Origin: Oscillospiraceae bacterium
GTDB taxonomy: Bacteria; Bacillota; Clostridia; Oscillospirales; Oscillospiraceae
DNA length: 64,000 bases
Assembly: GCA_024697625.1 (NCBI GenBank)
Contig: JAILFJ010000034.1
Location: forward strand, 1 to 64,000
Reading direction: 5' to 3'
Shown: positions 1 to 7,612 of the stretch, piece by piece
Numbering within the stretch: the stretch's first letter is position 1
Layout of the letters: every line of letters begins with the position of its first letter
Translations under genes and position numbers: made by a program
Notes under the pieces: model-generated
The model's input: the letters and a program-made list of their open reading frames with translations, nothing else
Told to the model about the DNA's origin: nothing
The model's database searches: none

Positions 1-2
1 GA

Positions 3-2054
3 CTGGTATCAGGGCCTATTTCAAGCCTATCCGACCCAACCAGCGGCAGCTCCGAATTCGAGGGTTCGCCTAAACTCGTTCTGAACTTTTTAGACTATTT
101 TAATTTTCAGTTACATGTGATTTTTACGAAAACTCAAAATACCAAGGGAGACCTGGTATGCAAGGTGTCCTGGCACACGGTTTCGGTCAGCACGAAGGCA
201 GGATTTGACGCATCCGCGGCCAAGACCTTCAAGGTTTTCCTGAAAGTGGGCGGGGCGGAGTATCCCCTGACGGTGAAAACCGTTGCCTCAAAGGCCAAAC
301 CGGTGCTGAAGCTGAAGGCCTCCGGCGCCATCGACACGGCAATTCCGGACAGTCAGATTCAGTTGACCGTGACGGCGTCGAATTTCTCATCCGCGAAGTA
401 TAAGCTCTCGTTCATAAAGCAGGACACCAAGGCGAAGACGGAGGAACCGGCGGACGAACTGTTCCGGACCGTTCAGAAAGGAAATGTGTTCACGGTAACG
501 GAGGCGCCGGGGGCCGGACTGACGGCGGGCACCTACCTTGCAACCGTCACGGCGGATGTTGCCGGTGAGCAGCTTTCCGCCAGCGCAAAGCTGACGGTGA
601 AGGCAACTCCGGCCTCCAAAGCGGCAATCACGGTGACCCTGAAAGCGAAGGGCAGCATTGATGTCATCCGCCCGGGGACATCCATCGTTCTGACGCCGAC
701 TGTGAAGAATGCTGCAGACTATGTTCCGGACCCTGCGGACCTGATTTTTTACAGCGGATCGGGAAAGAACGCCGCCAGGATCAAAGATCCGAATAAGATC
801 CCCTTTGATGTCGCAACGGACGGGACAGCCTTCATCCTGACCAGAAGAGCTGCTTTTGATCATACAAAGCAGAAATACGCCGTCGGACTCTCGATCAACA
901 TGGACGGCAGAACAGGAACGACGAAGTCTCCTGTTGCGCTGAATGTTAAGATGGGTTCAGCGAAGCTCGTCCAGAATGTTAAGACATTGGAGCTCCCCAC
1001 GACAGACCGATACGCCTACGGAAGCCTGATGATCAGTTCGGACGATGCCACGCTCGCACCCATCAGGAAGGTCGTGCTGGACGCTGCGAGCGCGAAGCTG
1101 ATCGATGTGACGACTGTCACACCGGGTCAATACGCCGTTCATTATAAAGGCGATGAAATCACTGCATCCAAGGATGTCAAGGCGAAGCTGAGCGTGTTCC
1201 TGGACGGCAACATCTCTTCAAAAGCCAACGCGACGATAAACGTGACAGTGAAGCTGGTGAAGAGCGGTACAGAGGGCAACGTGGAGCGTACCGGCTGGCT
1301 TCTGCACTTTGAACCGATGGAGCATGGCACGGCATACTGCACAGACGGCAGCGGGGCGGTCATCAGTACCGCGGATGAGGGCCAGACTGTCTTTGTCGTG
1401 CCGGTTCCGGAAGAGAATTATGTCGTTGATGCGGTAGAGTATAAATTCGTTGATGATGAGGCCTGGAAACCGCTGTATGAGCCGTATCGCTTCAAAGCGC
1501 TTTCTCAGGACACACTCATTCGGATCGCTTTCCGGGAGAAGGATTCGGACGAACCAATAGCTGTAAATTCTGAAACATTTCCTGATGCTGTATTTTGCAG
1601 CATTGTGTCCGCTTTTGATAAAAACGGAGATGAGCTTCTGAGTGTGGCAGAGAGGAATGCGGTCTTTGAAATTTCCTGCCCATTCATGGGTATTTCAAGC
1701 TTTGCAGGGATCGGGAACTTCCCGAACCTGACGGTGTTTGACTGCGAAGGCAACAGAATGGAGGAGCTGAACCTGAGCCGGAACACTATGCTGGAAACGC
1801 TGTCATGCGCAGACTGTTCAAATCTGAAGCGGGTTATGCTTCCTCAGACGCTTTACGAGATCCAGCCGCGCGCGTTTGAGAACTGCACTGCGCTGACAGA
1901 GGCTGTGATTCCAGAGAGCGTCTCTCAGATCGGCGAATACGCGTTCAACGGCTGTACGGCACTTCATAAGGTGTCGATGGGCAGGGGTGTGTCTCAGATC
2001 GGGAAAGGGGTCTTTCGCGAGTGCCCCGCGCTGTCTGATATTGTGGTTTCCTGA
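3..2054 (+). CDS. Secreted/surface protein fragment with Ig-like repeats and C-terminal BspA-type LRR_5 repeats (5' partial)
   Basis: Frame is open to the left window edge (no stop from base 3), so the GTG at 117 is probably internal. C-term ...LPQTLYEIQPRAFENCTALTEAVIPESVSQIGEYAFNGCTAL... is LRR_5-like. Confidence 0.75.
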   Translation: MVSGPISSLSDPTSGSSEFEGSPKLVLNFLDYFNFQLHVIFTKTQNTKGDLVCKVSWHTVSVSTKAGFDASAAKTFKVFLKVGGAEYPLTVKTVASKAKPVLKLKASGAIDTAIPDSQIQLTVTASNFSSAKYKLSFIKQDTKAKTEEPADELFRTVQKGNVFTVTEAPGAGLTAGTYLATVTADVAGEQLSASAKLTVKATPASKAAITVTLKAKGSIDVIRPGTSIVLTPTVKNAADYVPDPADLIFYSGSGKNAARIKDPNKIPFDVATDGTAFILTRRAAFDHTKQKYAVGLSINMDGRTGTTKSPVALNVKMGSAKLVQNVKTLELPTTDRYAYGSLMISSDDATLAPIRKVVLDAASAKLIDVTTVTPGQYAVHYKGDEITASKDVKAKLSVFLDGNISSKANATINVTVKLVKSGTEGNVERTGWLLHFEPMEHGTAYCTDGSGAVISTADEGQTVFVVPVPEENYVVDAVEYKFVDDEAWKPLYEPYRFKALSQDTLIRIAFREKDSDEPIAVNSETFPDAVFCSIVSAFDKNGDELLSVAERNAVFEISCPFMGISSFAGIGNFPNLTVFDCEGNRMEELNLSRNTMLETLSCADCSNLKRVMLPQTLYEIQPRAFENCTALTEAVIPESVSQIGEYAFNGCTALHKVSMGRGVSQIGKGVFRECPALSDIVVS

Positions 2055-2087
2055 GCGTAATGCGGGACGGATGATGAGGAGAGAAAA

Positions 2088-4859
2088 ATGATGGTCAACA
2101 ACAGAATTCTGAAGAAACTGATTTCGTTGCTTCTTGCGACTGTGATGCTCGGATCTTCCTGTGGCGAAGCCGTTGCGGATCTGGTGCAGCTTCCCGATGA
2201 TTTGAACCGGGTAGAAGAGGAAGTGTTTTATCATGATATTTCTCTATATGAGGTGGAGATCCCCTATGGGGTTGAGTCTATCGACTCAAAGGCCTTCGCC
2301 TACAGTTCTGTGAAAAGGATCAGAATACCGGACTCCGTGATCTGGATTGCTGACGATGCCTTTGAGGGAGTGAGCGACCTTACCATCTGCTGCAGTGAAG
2401 ATTCCTGTGCAAAGGAGCTTGCGGACAGTCGGGACGACTATGTGTGGGAACAACTGGGCGGACAGTATCATACTGAATCACTGGAAGAGCTAATCAACGA
2501 AATTCTGGAAGGCGTGGACGAGGCACCGTTTATATCGGAAAGTGAACTTGATCTGTCGCATCTGTCGGAAGAAGGCATTACGGATCCGGAGACCCTGAAA
2601 GCGATCCGGGAATACAATGAACTTCAGGATGAGTTGGGCATTCTTGTTGCTGAGTACCGGGAAGATACCGATGGGATTATTTCGGCACTGACGGAAAGCG
2701 CGGGGATTATCGAATCGGTGAATGTTGAAGAGACGGAGCAGGGCTTTGTCCTGAGCACTGAGAACGGAAGCTTCAGCGTGACAGGAGACGGATTTGACGC
2801 GCTTGACGAAGACTTTGAAGTACTGTCATCTGCGGCAACAGAAGACGGCAGTCTGTTCATGGAAATACAGAGCGGTTCCGCGGTCCTCTACCTGACCCTG
2901 AACAGCTCCGGAATCATGCTGAGCAGGAGCATGCATGTTACGGCTTCCAGTCTTGACTATTCTGCAGCTTCGGTAATGGATGTACTGGGCAAGATCGATT
3001 TCAGCTGGCTGATCTCGACTGCACAGTATCTGGCGGAAACAATCAATTCTGCCGTATCCGACTTTAGTAAATGGGTCAATGAAGGAATAAAGAAGCTTGA
3101 AAAAGAGATTCCTTTAATGGAAGCCAAACTCAAAAAGCTGCAGATTCAGGGAGCGGTAGACCCGGATGGCCCATTTCATGACGCTCGCGTCAAGGCAAAC
3201 TCTGAGCTGGTTTTTGCACGGGGATCAATTAAAACGCTCAAAGGTGTCCGTGCCAAAATCGCACGCTTTACCATACCGGAGACCTGCAGGGAAATTTTGG
3301 ACAACACAGCCAAAATCAGAACATTAAGAGGAATCTCCGGTCACGGTCATCCGACGGAGACGGAGAAGACAGAGGACGCTCAGGCATTAGTGGATCAGTT
3401 AACCGCACTTCTCAATACGTCGTACATTCTGGTAACCTGGGATCTGGTTGACGGCACTGCTTCCATTATAATGGATATCTCGGCTGTTGCCGGGTTTGTT
3501 GCCGGTGTATGCGCGGGCGGACCGGTGGGAGCTGTTACGGCTGTTGCTGCCACGGCGGCTGTAAAGAAAGTCGCTGTGGGAGCTATCCGTAAGCTTGTGT
3601 TGGCGGTAATAGGCAATATTGTGCGCAATGTTGCTACAAATGTTGCGTATGACAAAACGGTCGCAGCGGATGACAGACTGCATTCCTGTATGATCAGCGG
3701 CACGGTGAAAGACAAGGAGACGGGCAATCCGCTGAAAAACGTAACGGTCAGCTGCGAAACCGGTCAGACAGTGACGAATGCCCAGGGGCAGTATTCTCTT
3801 TCTGTGCCGACAGAGATCAGGGCGTATACTCTGACCTTTGCTGCAAGAGGCTATGTCACACAGAAGCTCACGGCCAATGTGAACGGGCGACTCTCCCTGA
3901 CGCTGGATCCGGTAAGTATGGAGCAGGCGGTAACGACCGTAACCGGCACTGTAACGGACGCGGAAAGCGGAGCCGCGCTTCAGGGAGTTCTGGTAACAAT
4001 CGGCGATGAGTCCGCGTTCACTGACGCAGACGGTAAATACACGCTGACCGTACCTTTCGGCGAATATACGGCGCTGTTCTCACTGGACGGTTATCATACG
4101 CAGGCGGAGGAACTGACGCTGGATAAGCCGGGAACAGTGCAGTGCAATATAGAGCTTCAAAAAGGCGCGGATCTGCCGGAGCCGGTGGTGACAAGAGATG
4201 TCATTACCTTCGGACGCTATGAGCAGGACGGAAATCTGTCAAACGGGCCCGAAGCAATCGAGTGGCTTGTCCTTGCAAAGCAGGGAAGCAGGGCTCTTGT
4301 CGTTAGCAGATATGCGCTGGAATCAAAGGCATACAATGATGAGCGTGTTGATATCACCTGGGAGACCTGCACCCTGCGCAGCTGGCTCAACAGCACCTTC
4401 CTGAACACAGCTTTCACGGCTTCGGAACAGAGCAGAATCCCGACAGTGACTGTCGTTAACAATGATAATACCAAATTCGGCACGGAGGGGGGTAACAACA
4501 CACAGGACAAGGTGTTCCTCCTGAGCATATCCGAGGTGGAGCAGTATTTCAGTTCAGAGAGCAAACGGGTTTATGACAGCGAAGACCCGGATGATTACTG
4601 GGTGTATTGGCCGGACAGAATGTGCGCTCCGACCGCATATGTTTATACGCAATGGGGTTGCACGTCCTGGGAAGATTGGCTAAATAGTTGGTATGAGGGA
4701 AATACCGAAATATGGGGCTGCTGGTGGTGGCTCCGGTCGCCCGGTGGCGATCAGGATAGTGCCGCGGGTGTCGACGGCGGCGGCTACCTCGACGACTTCG
4801 GCGACTACGGCGACGGCGGCGGCGTGCGCCCTGCTTTGTGGATAAATCTTGCATCTTGA
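2088..4859 (+). CDS. DGR target protein: signal peptide, LRR_5 fragment, two carboxypeptidase-regulatory-like beta domains, C-terminal DUF6273/CLec-like domain containing the variable repeat
   Basis: Signal peptide MMVNNRILKKLISLLLATVMLGSSCGEAVA; ISGTVKDKETGNPLKNV and VTGTVTDAESGAALQGV repeats; VITFGRYEQDGNLSNGPEAIEWLVL...TWETCTLRSWLNSTFL is DUF6273-like; ends CWWWLRSPGG...GGVRPALWINLAS, homologous to the TR. Confidence 0.9.
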   Translation: MMVNNRILKKLISLLLATVMLGSSCGEAVADLVQLPDDLNRVEEEVFYHDISLYEVEIPYGVESIDSKAFAYSSVKRIRIPDSVIWIADDAFEGVSDLTICCSEDSCAKELADSRDDYVWEQLGGQYHTESLEELINEILEGVDEAPFISESELDLSHLSEEGITDPETLKAIREYNELQDELGILVAEYREDTDGIISALTESAGIIESVNVEETEQGFVLSTENGSFSVTGDGFDALDEDFEVLSSAATEDGSLFMEIQSGSAVLYLTLNSSGIMLSRSMHVTASSLDYSAASVMDVLGKIDFSWLISTAQYLAETINSAVSDFSKWVNEGIKKLEKEIPLMEAKLKKLQIQGAVDPDGPFHDARVKANSELVFARGSIKTLKGVRAKIARFTIPETCREILDNTAKIRTLRGISGHGHPTETEKTEDAQALVDQLTALLNTSYILVTWDLVDGTASIIMDISAVAGFVAGVCAGGPVGAVTAVAATAAVKKVAVGAIRKLVLAVIGNIVRNVATNVAYDKTVAADDRLHSCMISGTVKDKETGNPLKNVTVSCETGQTVTNAQGQYSLSVPTEIRAYTLTFAARGYVTQKLTANVNGRLSLTLDPVSMEQAVTTVTGTVTDAESGAALQGVLVTIGDESAFTDADGKYTLTVPFGEYTALFSLDGYHTQAEELTLDKPGTVQCNIELQKGADLPEPVVTRDVITFGRYEQDGNLSNGPEAIEWLVLAKQGSRALVVSRYALESKAYNDERVDITWETCTLRSWLNSTFLNTAFTASEQSRIPTVTVVNNDNTKFGTEGGNNTQDKVFLLSISEVEQYFSSESKRVYDSEDPDDYWVYWPDRMCAPTAYVYTQWGCTSWEDWLNSWYEGNTEIWGCWWWLRSPGGDQDSAAGVDGGGYLDDFGDYGDGGGVRPALWINLAS
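4718..4836 (+). repeat. DGR variable repeat (VR), 119 bp, 3' end of target CDS
   Basis: 28 bp identical 5' block (ctgctggtggtggctccggtcgcccggt) and 19 bp identical 3' block (ggcggcgtgcgccctgctt) shared with the TR; all substitutions between them fall at TR adenines. Confidence 0.95.
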
Positions 4860-5006
4860 TTCTTCAAATCTGTCATCGTCCACTTTAATCATCTAAAAAA
4901 GAAAAATTAACTCAAGGAAAGAATGTACAGCGAGGGCGGGAAGGAAAACAAATGCCGCCGTAAGGCGGCCGAAAAAATTTTGAAAAATCGAGGGTTGTTA
5001 AATTGT

Positions 5007-5420
5007 ATGGAAAAAAGGCAGAGCGAGCTGACTGTAATCACTAAGACAAAGGAACTGAGTTCCTATATAATTACGATAACACAGAGATCGCCGAAACAGT
5101 TTCGATTTACTTTCATCTCCAAAATGCAGAATCTGTGCCTTGACTGTATCGAGTGCCTTTATCGAGCCAATGACACCTACGTGGCGTTTGGAGACCAAAA
5201 AGCATGGGACACTCGGATAGACTATCAACATAAGGCGATGACCAGCCTAAAGCTTCTGGGTTATATCTCGCTCCTGGCAATGGAGAACAAGTGCATTCTC
5301 CCAAAACAGTATGAGCAGATCTCACGCATGTCTTCGGAATGCCGTAATCTGCTCGGCGGGTGGATGAACAGCGACAGAAGAAGATTTCAGCCTCGGCCGG
5401 GCTGCAGTCCGGGGATCTGA
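5007..5420 (+). CDS. avd: DGR accessory variability determinant, Avd-like four-helix bundle protein
   Basis: ELSSYIITITQRSPKQFRFTFISKMQNLCLDCIECLYRAND...YQHKAMTSLKLLGYISLLAMENKCILPKQYEQISRMSSECRNLLGGWMNSDRR resembles Avd/four-helix-bundle proteins; lies between target and TR. ATG 5007 preferred over the ORF-track start 4923. Confidence 0.85.
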   Translation: MEKRQSELTVITKTKELSSYIITITQRSPKQFRFTFISKMQNLCLDCIECLYRANDTYVAFGDQKAWDTRIDYQHKAMTSLKLLGYISLLAMENKCILPKQYEQISRMSSECRNLLGGWMNSDRRRFQPRPGCSPGI

Positions 5421-5433
5421 TTATAATACTGTC

Positions 5434-5558
5434 CTGCTGGTGGTGGCTCCGGTCGCCCGGTAACAATCAGAATAATGCCGCGAATGTCAACAACGACGGC
5501 AACCTCAACAACAACGGCAACAACGTCGACAACAACAACGGCGGCGTGCGCCCTGCTT
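5434..5558 (+). repeat. DGR template repeat (TR), 125 bp, rich in AAC/AAT codons
   Basis: 35 adenines, 16 AAY triplets in the central block; flanks identical to VR; non-coding position between avd and RT. Confidence 0.95.
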
Positions 5559-5764
5559 CGCTCCCATATGCCTGAAACCTGTCCGTAAGTACGGCGGTCT
5601 GTGCAGGGGAGCAAAGGAATCAGATTCCCTCCCGTTTATGCGGGAAAATACATGTCGGCAGATGGAACTTACGCTGCGGCTTTCGTTCCATAAGGTGAGT
5701 CAGGGAACTGTGCACGGTTTCCGCTCACCCTGCCGATGCGTTTTTCATTGGCTACGGTAAAAAG
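5559..5764 (+). ncRNA. Structured TR-RT spacer, probable part of the DGR template RNA
   Basis: Perfect helices: TCGGCAG 5655-5661 / CTGCCGA 5730-5736 enclosing TGGAAC 5663-5668 / GTTCCA 5685-5690 and GGTGAG 5694-5699 / CTCACC 5724-5729; also GGAAT/ATTCC 5617-5629 and TCCCG/CGGGA 5630-5645. Confidence 0.6.
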
Positions 5765-6838
5765 ATGACAATGTATTTCGAGAAAATCTACAATTTCCAG
5801 AACCTGTACCAGGCACACAGGGCTGCAAGGCTTGGAAAACAGCATACCCGCGAGGTTATCGAATTCGAGATGGATCTGGCAGGAAATCTGACCAGACTCT
5901 CCGATACTATTCGGGAAAAGAACTATCGAATGACAGACTACTACTCATTCTACGTCCGCGACCCGAAACTGAGGGAGATTCATGCGCTACATTATCCGGA
6001 TCGTGTTGTTCAGCACTGTATCTGCGATGAAGTACTGTGTCCGGTTCTGGATCCGAAGCTCATATACGACAATGCGTCATGTAGAACCGGTAAAGGCACT
6101 CATTTTGCGATTGACAGAGTTAGCGGATTCCTACGAGAATTCTATCGCCGAAACGGTACGGGGGGTTATTTCCTGAAGTGTGATATTCGGAAGTATTTTG
6201 ATAATGTGGATCATGATATCCTGAAATCGAGGCTTCGCCGGGTGTTCAGAGAACCGGAAATGATGGCGCTTCTGGAACAGGTTATCGACAGTTATGAAAC
6301 AGCACCGGGAAAAGGTCTGCCCTTGGGAAATCAGACCAGTCAGTGGTTTGCAATCCTGTATCTGGATTCACTTGATCGACTCGTGAAGGAGCGGCTACAG
6401 ATACGGTATTATTCCCGATACATGGACGACTGTATTCTGATCCACAGCGACAGAGATGTTCTTCGGAATTGTCTTAACAGAATGAATGAGCTGGTTCAGG
6501 AAAAACTGAAACTTGAGTTCAATGAGAAGACACAGATCTTTCCTCTGAGAAACGGAGTAAATTATCTGGGATGGCATTTTTATCTCACCGAGACAGGTAA
6601 GGTAATCCGAAAAGTCAGAAATCAGTCTAAGAGAAGATACAGAAACAAACTCAGGCTGATGCAGTATAAATATGCGGAAGGCAGTATGGAGCTGGACAGT
6701 ATAAAACAGGTTCTGACCAGCTATCACGCACATCTTTCACACGGTCACACCTATAAACTGCAGGAGCGGACACTTCAGGGATTTGTCCTCGCGAAGAGCA
6801 GGGATACTTGCCAGAAAGTGTTGTGTACTATCAATTGA
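5765..6838 (+). CDS. DGR reverse transcriptase
   Basis: Catalytic YMDD (YSRYMDDCILI), DGR-type GLPLGNQTSQWFA motif (SQ), KCDIRKYFDNVDHDIL, NYLGWHF; directly downstream of TR. Confidence 0.95.
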   Translation: MTMYFEKIYNFQNLYQAHRAARLGKQHTREVIEFEMDLAGNLTRLSDTIREKNYRMTDYYSFYVRDPKLREIHALHYPDRVVQHCICDEVLCPVLDPKLIYDNASCRTGKGTHFAIDRVSGFLREFYRRNGTGGYFLKCDIRKYFDNVDHDILKSRLRRVFREPEMMALLEQVIDSYETAPGKGLPLGNQTSQWFAILYLDSLDRLVKERLQIRYYSRYMDDCILIHSDRDVLRNCLNRMNELVQEKLKLEFNEKTQIFPLRNGVNYLGWHFYLTETGKVIRKVRNQSKRRYRNKLRLMQYKYAEGSMELDSIKQVLTSYHAHLSHGHTYKLQERTLQGFVLAKSRDTCQKVLCTIN

Positions 6839-6975
6839 GAAAGATTCCGAATCAGGGAGCATGTTATGCAATTTACACTTGTTTTCCTGCATGACATGGA
6901 ATAGAATAGAATAGGTGTCACAGAGACAATAGGCATTACAACTCAAACAATAGAAAAAGAAAGGAAGGAAGAACT

Positions 6976-7548
6976 ATGAAAAAACTGCTTGCAATGCTCC
7001 TGTTGTTATCTCTCGTGCTCAGCCTTGGTGTCACGGCTTTCGCGGAAGAGGGGAAGACAGAGACCAAAACCTGGAAGGACGAGAAGGGGGAGACGGTCAC
7101 AGAGGTCTATGACGAGGACGGGCGTCTGATTCACAGGGAGGAGCCCTATTACAAGAACGGAAAGAAATCCGGAACCCTGTGCTACGACTCGATCGTCTGG
7201 TGCAGCTGGTCCAATGACAAGTACACGACACAGGCCGCATGGACACTTCCGGTTCTGAAGCCGGATACGGAACTCAACCGATGCCTCTCTTATACGCTGA
7301 ATATGGCGTATTTCAAGATCGCGGACAGCAGAGAGCTCGGGACCCAGAACATATATGTGCGCGAGGACGGCATTTTCCGGAGAGCCGACTATCTGGATAT
7401 GGACGAGCTGGAGACTTTCTATGATATGGATTTCAAGTATGACAGTCCGAAAAAGGTGGACGGATTTGCGATCCAGCCCTACAGATACGTGAGCTCGGGC
7501 GACTTCAGCCTTGCCTGCGCGCTGACCGATGTCTATTATCTGAAGTGA
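6976..7548 (+). CDS. Small secreted protein of unknown function
   Basis: Signal peptide MKKLLAMLLLLSLVLSLGVTAFA; SD aaggaaggaag upstream. Confidence 0.7.
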   Translation: MKKLLAMLLLLSLVLSLGVTAFAEEGKTETKTWKDEKGETVTEVYDEDGRLIHREEPYYKNGKKSGTLCYDSIVWCSWSNDKYTTQAAWTLPVLKPDTELNRCLSYTLNMAYFKIADSRELGTQNIYVREDGIFRRADYLDMDELETFYDMDFKYDSPKKVDGFAIQPYRYVSSGDFSLACALTDVYYLK

Positions 7549-7565
7549 TTCGTGCTTGAGAAATA

Positions 7566-7612
7566 AAAACAGAGAACCGGATGGCACAGACGCCTGTCCG
7601 GTTCTCTGTTTT
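7566..7612. terminator. Bidirectional intrinsic terminator
   Basis: aaaacagagaaccgga ... tccggttctctgtttt perfect stem between convergent genes. Confidence 0.85.

Noticed and set aside
4923-5006. avd start at the ORF-track GTG/ATG 4923
   Set aside because: The extra N-term (MYSEGGKENKCRRKAAEKILKNRGLLNC) is encoded by the hairpin region and is unlike Avd; ATG 5007 preferred, though not proven.
5461-5540. AAC-rich run as a simple microsatellite
   Set aside because: Flanks and non-A positions match the VR exactly, so it is a DGR template, not random repeat expansion.
5360-5575. ORF MDEQRQKK...NNQNNAANVNNDGNLNNNGNN... as a coding gene
   Set aside because: It overlaps the end of avd out of frame and reads straight through the TR; the Asn-rich stretch is the template, not a protein.
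6841-6975. Short agaatagaatagg repeats after the RT as a regulatory array
   Set aside because: Only two to three 5-nt units; too short to support function.
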